Shown here: positions 1 through 9,958 of the stretch, in pieces
How positions within the stretch are numbered: position 1 is the first letter of the stretch
Layout of the letters: each line of letters opens with the position of its first letter
Source of the DNA: Flammeovirgaceae bacterium
GTDB lineage: Bacteria > Bacteroidota > Bacteroidia > Cytophagales > Flammeovirgaceae
Direction of reading: 5' to 3'
Assembly: GCA_019634305.1 (NCBI GenBank)
Contig: JAHQVQ010000252.1
Span: forward strand, 1 to 35,827
Length of the DNA: 35,827 nt
Position numbers and translations under genes: made by a program
Notes under the pieces: model-generated
What the model was told of the DNA's origin: nothing
The model's input: only the letters and a program-made list of their open reading frames with translations
Database searches by the model: none

Positions 1-39
1 GTCGTTTTGTGGCATATGGTTCAACAATTATTAAAATAA
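1..39 (+). CDS. C-terminal tail of a CDS cut by the window start (…VVLWHMVQQLLK*)
   Basis: Open frame 1 from base 1 to TAA at 37-39, just upstream of the next gene; too short to identify. Confidence 0.35.
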   Translation, partial: VVLWHMVQQLLK

Positions 40-57
40 GAACTTGTTTAATCAAAA

Positions 58-681
58 ATGAATGGAATGGTTATTTCTAATTTATTGAAGCTATTTTCAG
101 GTTTTGCTGTTTTCTTCAATTTGGTTGGCTTTACTTTTTCTACTATGGAAAATACCCGATTGGAATATGATATTATAAAAGGAAATAACAAGATTGGGGA
201 ATTAAATGCTACCAGGAATAAACTAGGTGAGGAAGTGAGTTATGCTATTGATAGCAAAGTGGTGATTTCTTTTTTGTTTGAATTGAATATTCAGTTTAAG
301 TATGATAGTAAATTTGAAAATGATTATTTGACGTGGTCAGATTTTAGTAATATGACCAATAATAAAGAAAAAGAGTCCACTGAAATCACTTGGGAAAAAT
401 ATCGATATAAAGTAAAAACGGATAAGAAGGAATCATATGTAAGTAAATCTCAGATAGCCTATACGCTTTCCAAGATGTATTTTATAGAACCCATAGGAAT
501 TGATAAGGTTTTTTCAGAGCGATTCGCTGAGTATCTTACGGTGTCGGAAATTGGGGATCATATGTATGAACTTACCCTCCCGGATGGTAAGAAAAATATT
601 TATTCGTTTGAAAATGGAATTTGTAATGAGGTAAAAGTTGACCATACGCTTGCAACATTTTACTTCAGATTAAAACAGTAG
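58..681 (+). CDS. DUF6134-like secreted protein
   Basis: 207 aa ORF with N-terminal hydrophobic segment; LEYDIIKGNNKIGELNATR pattern resembles the Bacteroidota DUF6134 family. Confidence 0.75.
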   Translation: MNGMVISNLLKLFSGFAVFFNLVGFTFSTMENTRLEYDIIKGNNKIGELNATRNKLGEEVSYAIDSKVVISFLFELNIQFKYDSKFENDYLTWSDFSNMTNNKEKESTEITWEKYRYKVKTDKKESYVSKSQIAYTLSKMYFIEPIGIDKVFSERFAEYLTVSEIGDHMYELTLPDGKKNIYSFENGICNEVKVDHTLATFYFRLKQ

Positions 682-695
682 CCTTACTGATTTTT

Positions 696-989
696 TTAGT
701 AGATAGTAGTTAGATTTTGGTAATACTTTTCTTCTGCCTTTAAAATTGATTTTACAAGATTTTTTGTTAATCTAATGTCCTTTTTTCTCAATCTTCTTTG
801 AACTGTTCCGGCAATATTACTGGTATTAATGATGCATTTTTGGGTATAGGTAAGGGTATTATAATAATTAGACTTTTCTTTTAATACCTCAAAAATTTCG
901 TTTATAGTAATTAAACTTCTTAATTGGGTGGAAAGATTTCTGAAGGTATTAAGAGCGGTACTTTCCTGAGTGTTAATTGCAGTGTTCAT
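696..989 (-). CDS. small hypothetical protein (97 aa)
   Basis: Intact ORF in a gap not covered by another gene; Lys/Asn/Thr-rich, no family recognised. Confidence 0.55.
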   Translation of the reverse strand: MNTAINTQESTALNTFRNLSTQLRSLITINEIFEVLKEKSNYYNTLTYTQKCIINTSNIAGTVQRRLRKKDIRLTKNLVKSILKAEEKYYQNLTTIY

Positions 990-1091
990 AATTTAATTGT
1001 TTTAGTGAAGACTGCCACTAAGTAAAGGGCGGAAACCGTAAGGGATTTACGGAGCAGGAAAAAGTTTAGTAATGATCAAATAATAACCTAA

Positions 1092-1202
1092 CAATTTATG
1101 CTAGTTCTTTTTGCTCAATACTTCGTTGTTTTTTCGTTGCGTAACGCTGCTATGCGCCTCAAAAACGCCTTGTCTTGAGCAAAAATAATTGTGCATAAAT
1201 TG
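1092..1202. repeat. imperfect palindromic intergenic element
   Basis: Left arm CAATTTATGCTAGTTCTTTTTGCTCAATAC (1092-1121) matches, with a few differences and a small indel, the reverse complement of the right arm GTCTTGAGCAAAAATAATTGTGCATAAATTG (1172-1202). Confidence 0.7.
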
Positions 1203-1226
1203 CCATTTTATTTTTCGACCATTACT

Positions 1227-1799
1227 TCAGGAAATATTATTTATGCTCCAAATGATCCAGCCATATAAGCCAAATCTTACAAATCGCACGCTGGCAAATT
1301 TAAAATACTTTAAATAACTGTAGTTTAATGAGCCAGATAAAGTGCTTATTAAGGCAAAAGGGAGAGGGGTAACTGCGGAAATAAGAATGAGAAAACCACC
1401 ATAGTCATCATAGTATTTCAGGTATTTTCTTGCAGTTTTACTTTTTAAAATTTTTTGCATTAATAAAGTATTGCTTAGTGTTTTTCCTGTTACAAATGCC
1501 AGGATCCCACCCAAATAGGAAATTAGGGTAAGCAATAATACTTTTTCAATAAATAAAAATATATTTTCTTCCAATGCCCAAATCATGAAAAATTCAGGGG
1601 GAATAAGTCCCATGAAAGTTTCTGATAAGAAAAAGAGGCTGTAGACCAAAGAAGGTTTATCTGCAAGTGGTTCGAAAACTTCGGAGAGGTATTCATTTAT
1701 GTAAGTCTTGGCAACTATGAAAATGAAAATAATAAAAATGAAACTTACGAAACCCTTCCCCAAAGCTTTATAAATAAACCTTTTCTTTTCCTTATCCAT
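1227..1799 (-). CDS. VTT/DedA-like (SNARE-associated type) membrane protein
   Basis: 190 aa, several TM segments, GGFLILISAVTPLPFALISTLSGSLNYSYLKYF pattern typical of VTT domains. Confidence 0.65.
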   Translation of the reverse strand: MDKEKKRFIYKALGKGFVSFIFIIFIFIVAKTYINEYLSEVFEPLADKPSLVYSLFFLSETFMGLIPPEFFMIWALEENIFLFIEKVLLLTLISYLGGILAFVTGKTLSNTLLMQKILKSKTARKYLKYYDDYGGFLILISAVTPLPFALISTLSGSLNYSYLKYFKFASVRFVRFGLYGWIIWSINNIS

Positions 1800-1805
1800 A
1801 TTTGA

Positions 1806-3140
1806 TTATGCAGGATTCAAATTGTGTTTAAAGGTAATACCATTCCGGGAAAGCTCTTTCAAAACTGGATTATAAATCTCTGGAGTAATGGGAATATGAA
1901 CACCTGAAAGCTTAATTTTTTCAGTGAGAATTAGTTTGGTGGCAATACCCAAAGGTAAGCCAACGGTTTTTGCCATGGCAGTATTAACAGAGTCGTCCCC
2001 AATAACCACTACAGAAGATGTTTTTCTGTGTTTTTTTCCATCCTTTTCATAAATAAATTGGTGCCACATCACAATCATATCTTTATCTTCTGATTCCAAG
2101 GTCCATTTCTTCTCTAGAATATGCTGAAGAATTTGGGCAGGTGTGGCGTTTTTTAAACCAACTTTTGTATTTTCAAAAATACCCAACCACTCTAACTTTT
2201 CAATAATGGGAGAATCCTGATCAAGATGTAGGTAGTGCATCAATTTTAATTCAACTGAATCATGCGGATTGTAGGTAAGAAAGGAATTGATGAAATCCCT
2301 GTGAGTCATGTCTTCCGAACCTTCCATAATATAGGAATCGTCAGTTGCTCCTAACTTTACGAAGATATCCCATGCCCTGGAGAAGCCGGGTCTTCTTAAA
2401 GTTCCTCTGTAAATTGTGGGTATACCTCGAAGATTATAAACATCCAGGTATTTTAGAGAATCCCTGTTGGCATAACCTTCAAACCTTCCATAGCCTTGAA
2501 TTTCGATAATTTCTGTTCTACGGAATAAACGGTGATAGGGTATATATTTAAGCTTCCCTTCCTGAATGAATTTTACTATTCCCTGACCTGCTAATACAAC
2601 ATTTCTAGGGTTCCAAGTAAATTTATAATGCCAGGGATTATTGTCACTTTCCGGAGCTACCAAGCCCCCTGTAAAAGATTCAAAATTTAGCATTTTCCCT
2701 CCAGTATTTCTGATTTCATCAATCTCCTTCATAGCTGAAAGATGATCTAGCCCTGGATCAAGTCCAATTTCATTGAGTAACAAAATACCATTTTTTTTCG
2801 CCTCTTCCTCCATAGCTTTTATTTCCGGAGAAACATAAGAAGCTGTAACCAGGTGTTTTTTGTGTTTTAAACAAGTGGTAGCCACTAATGGATGAAACCT
2901 GGCTGGCAACATGGAAATTACCAGATCGGAATCTTGGACTTCCTTCTCTCGCTGGTTTTCATTATTTACATCGAATTTGATAATATTTACTTTGGCACTT
3001 CCTACTTTGGTTTTCACCATTTCGGTATCTTGATCTCCGATAGTCAGTTGCCAGCCCAGTTCTATGCTTTGTTCGAGCAGATATTTAACTAATGTAGAAG
3101 CAGAGCGTCCAGCCCCAATTAGAAAGATTTTTTTAGACAT
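1806..3140 (-). CDS. saccharopine dehydrogenase family protein
   Basis: N-terminal Rossmann motif GAGRSAS, then DLVISMLPARFHPLVA and EIGLDPGLDHLSAM, typical of saccharopine dehydrogenase/LysDH-like proteins. Confidence 0.88.
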   Translation of the reverse strand: MSKKIFLIGAGRSASTLVKYLLEQSIELGWQLTIGDQDTEMVKTKVGSAKVNIIKFDVNNENQREKEVQDSDLVISMLPARFHPLVATTCLKHKKHLVTASYVSPEIKAMEEEAKKNGILLLNEIGLDPGLDHLSAMKEIDEIRNTGGKMLNFESFTGGLVAPESDNNPWHYKFTWNPRNVVLAGQGIVKFIQEGKLKYIPYHRLFRRTEIIEIQGYGRFEGYANRDSLKYLDVYNLRGIPTIYRGTLRRPGFSRAWDIFVKLGATDDSYIMEGSEDMTHRDFINSFLTYNPHDSVELKLMHYLHLDQDSPIIEKLEWLGIFENTKVGLKNATPAQILQHILEKKWTLESEDKDMIVMWHQFIYEKDGKKHRKTSSVVVIGDDSVNTAMAKTVGLPLGIATKLILTEKIKLSGVHIPITPEIYNPVLKELSRNGITFKHNLNPA

Positions 3141-3254
3141 GTGTTGTTGTTTTGAGTCCCAGATTTTCTATTTAAGAATAGTACCTGGGATGTTGGTTAA
3201 TATCTATTGATGTTAGTAAAATAATATTTATTGATTAATCATTCCGACAACTTA

Positions 3255-4907
3255 TTAATTTTTGACATTTGCCTGAGTTGATTCAGTTAGATATTTGATT
3301 TTCGCCATAAAGTCTTCTTTAGACTGGTCATATTCAGGGGTAAGGCTTTTCTTTTCCGGGAAATCCTCCACATGTAAAGTAGTAGTAGGAAAAGCAAACC
3401 TCACATTTAATTTTTCCGCTAGTTTGATGATTTCCAACATCACTTCACCTCTGGATTGTAATTCTTCGGTCCAGGTAGGCACTGCAAAAAATATATAGAA
3501 AAGAATATCTAATGATGATCCTCCAAATGTGTTTAAGTGGACTTCATAATAATCTTTTCTTGTTTTTGGGTGTTTTATAACAATTTGTTTTAGTCCTTCT
3601 ATAAATACTTCAATAAGATCGGGAGGAGTATCATAGGTAATAGCAATGGAAGTCCTAAACCGTCTATAAACCCGCATTCCCATATTATCTACAGTCATAT
3701 CGGCAATATTTCCATTGGGAATAGATACTACAGAGTTATGGAAAGTTCGAATTCGGGTAGATCGGAAACCTACTTCTTCCACAGTTCCGTCTACTCCATC
3801 GGATACAATCCAATCTCCAATGGTAAAAGGACGATCTATAAAGATCATTAAGGAACCAAATAAATTTTTCAGAGTGTCCTGAGCTGCCAGGGCAAAAGCT
3901 AAACCACCAATGGAAATACCTGCAAGGATTCCGGTTATATCAAATTCAAGGTTCTGAAGAATGAATAATCCACCACCTACTATTACAAAGAGTTTTAGTG
4001 ACTTTCGGAGTAATGGAACAATCTGGTCATCCAGTGAAGTCTCTGTTTTCTTGGTGGCTTTTTCAAGATAAAAACAAAACACATCAATAAGTCTGTAAAT
4101 CACTACAACAGCAAAAAATGGCTGAAAAGCACGCAAAAATTTAATAATGTACTGGGATAGTGTAATGGGTAGTTGCAGGATTGGGAAAACCAATGATGCA
4201 AAAATTATAATGACTAAGAAGCTTAATGGTTTTGCAACAGGGGCAATAAATTTATTGGCAATTTGGTCACCTTTAAACTTTATTAATAGGCGAATAATTA
4301 ATTTTTCAAATATGAAAGTGAATATTTTATGCCCTATAAAACAGATGAAAATAATGAGCCATAGCCCGATGTGTTGCCATAAATAAAGCCCAAAATACTT
4401 TTTGCTGGTGAGCTTTCCCTTTTTTCCAAGTTTGTTGGCTATTTCTAATAATTCACTGGTTCCATAAGGGTAAATTTCCTCATGAATTTCATCAATTTTT
4501 GAAACGGTGTACTTAGAGTAAAGCCATTTATTCCCAACTTTACTGAGGTAAATTTGGGGAAAAGAAGCAACTACGATATAGGTGTTTTGATTGTTTTTTA
4601 AAGTGTCCTTATAATTCGGATCATAAGGAATCATATCGGTGTCTATATAATGACCAGAGCCATCATAAATCTGTTTTAGCTTAATGGTTAATTCTATTAA
4701 TTCTTCTTGAGAGACTCCAGTGCCATCAAGTGCTTTTGCAGAAAGTTCGGGATTGTAGGATTCATCCTGAAGGAATTTTAATTGGGTTATTACACTGCTT
4801 TGAGGGGTAGAAAGGTCGATTTTCGCAGAATCATTTTTCGCAGAAATTGAATGAACTATTCCCCAAAAAATAAGATTTAAAATATAAAAACGTGAATAAC
4901 TGGTCAT
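3255..4907 (-). CDS. mechanosensitive ion channel (MscS family) with N-terminal extension
   Basis: TM segments followed by the MscS core: GISIGGLAFALAAQDTLKNLFGSLMIFIDRPFTIGDWIV and VSIPNGNIADMTVDNMG. Confidence 0.92.
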   Translation of the reverse strand: MTSYSRFYILNLIFWGIVHSISAKNDSAKIDLSTPQSSVITQLKFLQDESYNPELSAKALDGTGVSQEELIELTIKLKQIYDGSGHYIDTDMIPYDPNYKDTLKNNQNTYIVVASFPQIYLSKVGNKWLYSKYTVSKIDEIHEEIYPYGTSELLEIANKLGKKGKLTSKKYFGLYLWQHIGLWLIIFICFIGHKIFTFIFEKLIIRLLIKFKGDQIANKFIAPVAKPLSFLVIIIFASLVFPILQLPITLSQYIIKFLRAFQPFFAVVVIYRLIDVFCFYLEKATKKTETSLDDQIVPLLRKSLKLFVIVGGGLFILQNLEFDITGILAGISIGGLAFALAAQDTLKNLFGSLMIFIDRPFTIGDWIVSDGVDGTVEEVGFRSTRIRTFHNSVVSIPNGNIADMTVDNMGMRVYRRFRTSIAITYDTPPDLIEVFIEGLKQIVIKHPKTRKDYYEVHLNTFGGSSLDILFYIFFAVPTWTEELQSRGEVMLEIIKLAEKLNVRFAFPTTTLHVEDFPEKKSLTPEYDQSKEDFMAKIKYLTESTQANVKN

Positions 4908-5255
4908 CTTTCAAATTGATTTTTTTTTAAAACTACCTATTCAAGATTGAATAAAAGGGCATTTTATCAAGAAATTAGAAAAGATTTTTACAATTTTTCC
5001 CCTAAACCTTCAATAGGAATACCATATAATTAATTTCTTACCGTTCTAAATTGAATGAAATAAGATAAATAGTAATGGTTTTAGGATTTATGTATATAAT
5101 GGTCTGATTTATGATGAGTTAACGTTTGTTAATTTCAGTCCATTATAGAAGATATCTTTCCCCTTTATCAGAAGTCAGAGTACAGTATTCTATCATGGCT
5201 AAAACTAATTGGTAAATTACTATTCAATAAAATTTAATCAAGGAAAATTGATAAA

Positions 5256-6176
5256 ATGATTACTAAAAATCTAAATGGAAAATCCATGTGGTTAAGACGA
5301 GGAAGGTATCTTGTTATATGTGCTTTTTTTGTTGGTCTTTCTACACAATTACTCGCTCAAAGGATGCTCATTGGGCTAAAAGGTGGTGTAAACTACACCC
5401 AGGCTGATCCTACAAAAAGTTATTCTTCCGTGGTTTTTACACAAGCTCCTTTGGAGGATACTCACAAAAGGCAATACAGTGAACAATTCGATAATATGGG
5501 TACACAATTTGGTATTGCCTTAACATTTGAGTATACCAATTTCTTTGGTTTAAGTTTCGAACCCACTTACTCTCAATATAATTATGGGTTTAAAAACGGC
5601 TATCTGTGGCAGGCTACAGAAGGTTTTGAATCTCTTGCTGTGGAATATGACCACAATCAAAAACTAAATTATATTGAATTACCACTGTTTTTCAGGTTTA
5701 GTTTTTCCCAGGGTCCTGTAATCCCTTATCTACAAGTAGGTGGGTTTTATAATATTTTACAAAATGCATCAAAATCAGTGAATACTACAAAACTTGATTT
5801 AGCTACAGGTGGGCTTAATGAACTTAATGGAGATGAAAATGATGTGGGAATTACCCATCTAATGGATAATAAATTATATGGTTTAGCAGGAGCAGTAGGA
5901 GTTTCGTTTAATCTTCCTCATGTTAGAGTATCACTGGAAGGAGCTTACAGATACGGAATGAATAATGTAGCTAATGAATATACAAGATTTTCTGATCCAA
6001 GATCTTCCACCATTCACTTTGATGTTTTAGATGATACTAGTATTAAAAATATGCAATTTTCTTTGGTTTGTCATTTTCCCATCAATTTTGGAATGGGAGG
6101 GAATGGTACTAAAAATACCAGGTATGTGGTTCCTTACGATATGAGGAGGTTTAAAGAAGAGGGATCAAGAAAATAA
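5256..6176 (+). CDS. outer-membrane beta-barrel protein (PorT-like)
   Basis: Signal peptide ending LLAQ, then GLKGGVNYTQ and repeated amphipathic strands (FGLSFEPTYSQYNYGF, YIELPLFFRFSF, PYLQVGGFYN). Confidence 0.8.
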   Translation: MITKNLNGKSMWLRRGRYLVICAFFVGLSTQLLAQRMLIGLKGGVNYTQADPTKSYSSVVFTQAPLEDTHKRQYSEQFDNMGTQFGIALTFEYTNFFGLSFEPTYSQYNYGFKNGYLWQATEGFESLAVEYDHNQKLNYIELPLFFRFSFSQGPVIPYLQVGGFYNILQNASKSVNTTKLDLATGGLNELNGDENDVGITHLMDNKLYGLAGAVGVSFNLPHVRVSLEGAYRYGMNNVANEYTRFSDPRSSTIHFDVLDDTSIKNMQFSLVCHFPINFGMGGNGTKNTRYVVPYDMRRFKEEGSRK

Positions 6177-6207
6177 TATTAACTATCAAAAAATATTTAT
6201 AACTACA

Positions 6208-7440
6208 ATGGATAATATTAAAGTCTTATGTATATATCTGGTTTTATCTCTGGCAATTTTTGGTTGTAGCTCCGATGTAGAGGAAGTTGAACCAAACAAT
6301 AGATTTACCAAGGTTTACAATAATGAAAATTTTGATGATTCCTTTTTTGCCTTGGATGTAAAACAGACGGCAGATGGGGGTTATTTATTATTAGGAAGAA
6401 AAGAATTAGAGGATTCTCCTTATGGAGGAGTTTATGTGATTAAAACAGATGATGAAGGAAATTATCAGTGGCAAGCTGTTCCTACGTCAGAATTCAGAAA
6501 TCCTGTTCCTAATTTTATTTTTATTGATGGTGCGTATCATTTTGTTTGTATGGCGAAGGGAACAGGCGGAAATATCTCAGAAGGAATTTTAGCCAGAGTT
6601 AACGAATCAAGTAAAATCATTGAAATTGCAAGGATTTACCCTGATGTTAAAAATCCTCTACATGCATCAGAAACAAGAGATGGAGGAATGTTGATTTTAG
6701 GATATGACCAAGGTGCAGAAGAATCTTCTCTTTCAAAAATTGGGTCAGATAAAAGTTTTACCTGGCAGACTAAATATGCAATTTTAGAGAATCAAAATGA
6801 AGCAATATTTAATCATTTATTTTACGTAAATAAGCGTCTGCCGTTTTTTACAGGATCTTTGGAAGATGGAGGTTATTTTATGAATGGATTTTCTGATTTT
6901 ACACTGTCTGTGGAATTTGTGGATGCAAATGGAGGAAAACAAGGAGCCATTCAAGGTTTTAGGGATGAAGGAACGGTAAGTTCACTTGTACATCTTTCAG
7001 GCAATCAGTTTAGTATGTCAAAATATTCTTATACACAAAACTTTGTATTGCCATTAACTGAATTTGATCCTACTGTGGTGAATAATATCAAGGATTTGGA
7101 TGGGAATGAATTTCCAGAACTTGCTCCTGAACCTGATGTAAGAGTTTTAAGGCAGACCATAAATGGTAATAGCTATTTAATATATGCGGCAAATTCTAAA
7201 AGCAATCAGATTGTTTTATATGCATATGATGAAGCCAAACTTGCTGAAAATGGTGGGGAATTTGCCTTTGTGGGCACTACAAGAGTAGGGTTTTCAGATA
7301 GGTTTGAAATAGCAAACATAATTCCCACAGAAGATGAAGGGTTAGCAGTCGCTGCCACAACATATGTAGGAGGAAGATTTTCACGATTAGCTTTATTTAA
7401 GCTATCCCCTGGTGATTTGAGAAAACTAGCTGGTTTATAA
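6208..7440 (+). CDS. lipoprotein, possibly beta-propeller-like
   Basis: Lipobox LAIFGCSS; repeated short motifs such as TADGGYLLLGRK, TRDGGMLILGYD and EDEGLAVAATT. Confidence 0.7.
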   Translation: MDNIKVLCIYLVLSLAIFGCSSDVEEVEPNNRFTKVYNNENFDDSFFALDVKQTADGGYLLLGRKELEDSPYGGVYVIKTDDEGNYQWQAVPTSEFRNPVPNFIFIDGAYHFVCMAKGTGGNISEGILARVNESSKIIEIARIYPDVKNPLHASETRDGGMLILGYDQGAEESSLSKIGSDKSFTWQTKYAILENQNEAIFNHLFYVNKRLPFFTGSLEDGGYFMNGFSDFTLSVEFVDANGGKQGAIQGFRDEGTVSSLVHLSGNQFSMSKYSYTQNFVLPLTEFDPTVVNNIKDLDGNEFPELAPEPDVRVLRQTINGNSYLIYAANSKSNQIVLYAYDEAKLAENGGEFAFVGTTRVGFSDRFEIANIIPTEDEGLAVAATTYVGGRFSRLALFKLSPGDLRKLAGL

Positions 7441-7467
7441 TTTATTACAGAGAATACTACTTTATAT

Positions 7468-7501
7468 AAAAAGCCTTCAAGTCTCAACTTGAAGGCTTTT
7501 T
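7468..7501. terminator. Rho-independent terminator
   Basis: Perfect 15-bp stem AAAAAGCCTTCAAGT - CTCA - ACTTGAAGGCTTTTT followed by a T-rich run. Confidence 0.9.
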
Positions 7502-7702
7502 GTTTTTTGGAATTCACTATTGAAATAAAAGTAAAAAGTTAAAATTTTTACTTTTCAGAGTTTAACTCACCTATTTTTTCGATTTTAGTAAAATACAAGC
7601 ATTGGTTTTATCCTACTTCAAAGTGGGATTTGTAGTCTTTTGAAAGAATTAGACATTTTTACTAGAAAAAATGACTTGTGCCCTAAATTGTAAATAACAA
7701 AA

Positions 7703-8776
7703 ATGAAGAGGATAAATTTAAAACAATTAAAAAAAGATCATCAGCTAGGTTTTTTTGCTGTAGATGCTTTAATGTTAGGGCTTGTTGGCTTAAATCTATT
7801 ACTAATAATTGTTGAATGGATTTATTCTTTTAAAATTAGCAAGGAATTTTTAATAGAATTTTTTCCCAACATATTTCAATTTTATACAGAATATATACAT
7901 GAACATTTTCTAATTTATGATTTTCTTTTCATAGTTATATATATAGTAGAATTTTCCATAAGATGGATTATTGCTATAATCAGAAAGACTTACCATAGCT
8001 GGTTTTTTTATCCATTTATCCACTGGTATGATGTACTTGGATGTTTCCCATTAGATTCTTTAAGGATTTTTAGATTTCTAAGGGTTTTTTCAATGGTTTA
8101 CAGACTTGAAAGAATGGGGGTGATAAACCTTTCCAATACTTATCTTTTCAAACTGGCAAAGAAATATTACAGAATTTTTGTTGAGGAAGTTTCGGATGCT
8201 GTTGTCATTAATGTAATTGATGATATGAAGCAGCAAGTAAGTACAGGAAGTCCGATTGTAAATAGAGTAGTAGATGATGTCATTTCCCCACATAAAGAAG
8301 AGATTAAAACATGGGTTACCTCGAGAGTTGACCTATTGGTATCTAATCTTTATGATGAAAATAAAGATAATCTGAAGGTTTATGTTGATAAACTGATAAA
8401 AGGATCTATGGAAAAGAATTCAGAAATTATGACTTTAGAGCTTGTCCCTGTAGTAGGAAATGTGATTACAAGTAAAATTGAAAAGGCAATTAGTGATATT
8501 GTTTTCAACGTGATTAGTGGAGCAATTGAAGATTTCTCTAATAATAAACAACAAGTTATTGACTTATTAGGTGAAAAAATATTTGAAGTATTAATATATG
8601 CCACAAATGATAAAGAAATGAAGGACTTGAGTTTTGAGATTTTTTCAGGAACTTTGGAAATACTAAAAGAGAAGGTAAGTGAAAAAATGTGGCAACTGGA
8701 AGAAATTGCAGAGAAACAAAATAACCTAAGGGAAGAATTGGAGAAAGAAGAAAATTTACAAGAAGTAAAGGAATAA
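7703..8776 (+). CDS. voltage-sensor-domain-like membrane protein with long cytosolic helical C-terminus
   Basis: Four putative TM segments in the first ~145 aa; S4-like LRIFRFLRVFSMVYRLERMG with Arg at i, i+3, i+6; acidic residue in S2 (YIVEFSIRW) and Asp in S3 (WYDVLG). Confidence 0.6.
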   Translation: MKRINLKQLKKDHQLGFFAVDALMLGLVGLNLLLIIVEWIYSFKISKEFLIEFFPNIFQFYTEYIHEHFLIYDFLFIVIYIVEFSIRWIIAIIRKTYHSWFFYPFIHWYDVLGCFPLDSLRIFRFLRVFSMVYRLERMGVINLSNTYLFKLAKKYYRIFVEEVSDAVVINVIDDMKQQVSTGSPIVNRVVDDVISPHKEEIKTWVTSRVDLLVSNLYDENKDNLKVYVDKLIKGSMEKNSEIMTLELVPVVGNVITSKIEKAISDIVFNVISGAIEDFSNNKQQVIDLLGEKIFEVLIYATNDKEMKDLSFEIFSGTLEILKEKVSEKMWQLEEIAEKQNNLREELEKEENLQEVKE

Positions 8777-8784
8777 CCAGAAAA

Positions 8785-9915
8785 ATGAAGATATATCTAG
8801 ATAATGCTGCAACTACTAGAGTAAGTGAGGAGGTATTGGCAGAGATGCTACCGATTTTGAAGAATAGTTTTGGAAACCCATCGTCCACCCATTCTTTTGG
8901 ACGCGAAGCCAGGGTATTAATAGAAAAATCAAGGAAAAAAATAGCTGAATTATTGAATGTGACCCCTTCCGAGATTTATTTCACTTCTGGAGGAACGGAA
9001 TCTGATAATACTGCCATAAGAGGAGGTATTAAACAAAGGAGTATACAAAATGTAATTACCAGTAAATTAGAGCATCATGCAGTATTACATACTCTGGAAG
9101 AATTAGAGAGTTCCGGAGAAATAAAAATTAGTTTTGTTGAATTTGATGAAAAGGGAATTATTAGTCTTGATCATTTAGAAGAATTATTAAAAAAGAATAA
9201 AAAAGCCTTTGTTTCCTTAATGCATGGAAATAATGAGATTGGTAATATTAACCCCATAAAGGATTTTGGTGAATTATGTCACAATTATGAAGCTATTTTT
9301 CATTCTGATACAGTTCAAACCATTGGGCATGTTAAAATAGATTTACAAGACATCAATATAAATTATATAGTAGGATCAGCACATAAATTTCATGGTCCAA
9401 AGGGAGTGGGTTTTTTGTATGCCAGAAAGGATTCTAAATTGCCTTCATTTATTAGTGGAGGAGGACAGGAACGAAATTTAAGAGGAGGAACAGAAAATGT
9501 TTACGGTATTGTTGGAATGGCCAAGGCATTTGAATTCGCCATTTCGAATTTGGAAAAGGAAAAGGCATATATTAAAGGATTAAAAAATAGAATGATAGAA
9601 GGCCTGAAAGAGAATATTCCCGGAATCGCATTTAATGGAAATTCAGATAAACTAGATAATAGCCTATATACAGTGCTTAATGTGAGCATTCCTCCTTCAG
9701 ATGAAAATGGGCTATTACTTTTTAATCTGGACCTGGCCGGTATTTGTGCCTCTGGAGGTAGTGCATGTGCTAGTGGTGCTCAGACCGGTTCACACGTCAT
9801 AAATGCTTTGGGTCTCAATCCTCAAAATGGTATCATTAGGTTTTCATTTTGTAAGTATAATTCGGCAGAGGAAATTGATTTTACAATAGAGCAATTGAAG
9901 AAAATTTTAGCCTAA
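8785..9915 (+). CDS. cysteine desulfurase (NifS/IscS-like)
   Basis: YLDNAATTRVSEEV start, GNPSSTHSFGR, PLP-Lys motif SAHKFHGPKGVGFLY, catalytic Cys loop ASGGSACASGAQTGSHV. Confidence 0.92.
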   Translation: MKIYLDNAATTRVSEEVLAEMLPILKNSFGNPSSTHSFGREARVLIEKSRKKIAELLNVTPSEIYFTSGGTESDNTAIRGGIKQRSIQNVITSKLEHHAVLHTLEELESSGEIKISFVEFDEKGIISLDHLEELLKKNKKAFVSLMHGNNEIGNINPIKDFGELCHNYEAIFHSDTVQTIGHVKIDLQDININYIVGSAHKFHGPKGVGFLYARKDSKLPSFISGGGQERNLRGGTENVYGIVGMAKAFEFAISNLEKEKAYIKGLKNRMIEGLKENIPGIAFNGNSDKLDNSLYTVLNVSIPPSDENGLLLFNLDLAGICASGGSACASGAQTGSHVINALGLNPQNGIIRFSFCKYNSAEEIDFTIEQLKKILA

Positions 9916-9958
9916 AAAGAAGGACGTGAATTTTTTATTAAAAATATTTCAGGGAGGG

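Noticed and set aside
4147-4386. 79 aa plus-strand ORF
   Set aside because: Antisense to the MscS gene.
8556-8888. 110 aa minus-strand ORF bridging the voltage-sensor and cysteine desulfurase genes
   Set aside because: Antisense to two well-supported plus-strand genes; low-complexity hydrophobic translation.
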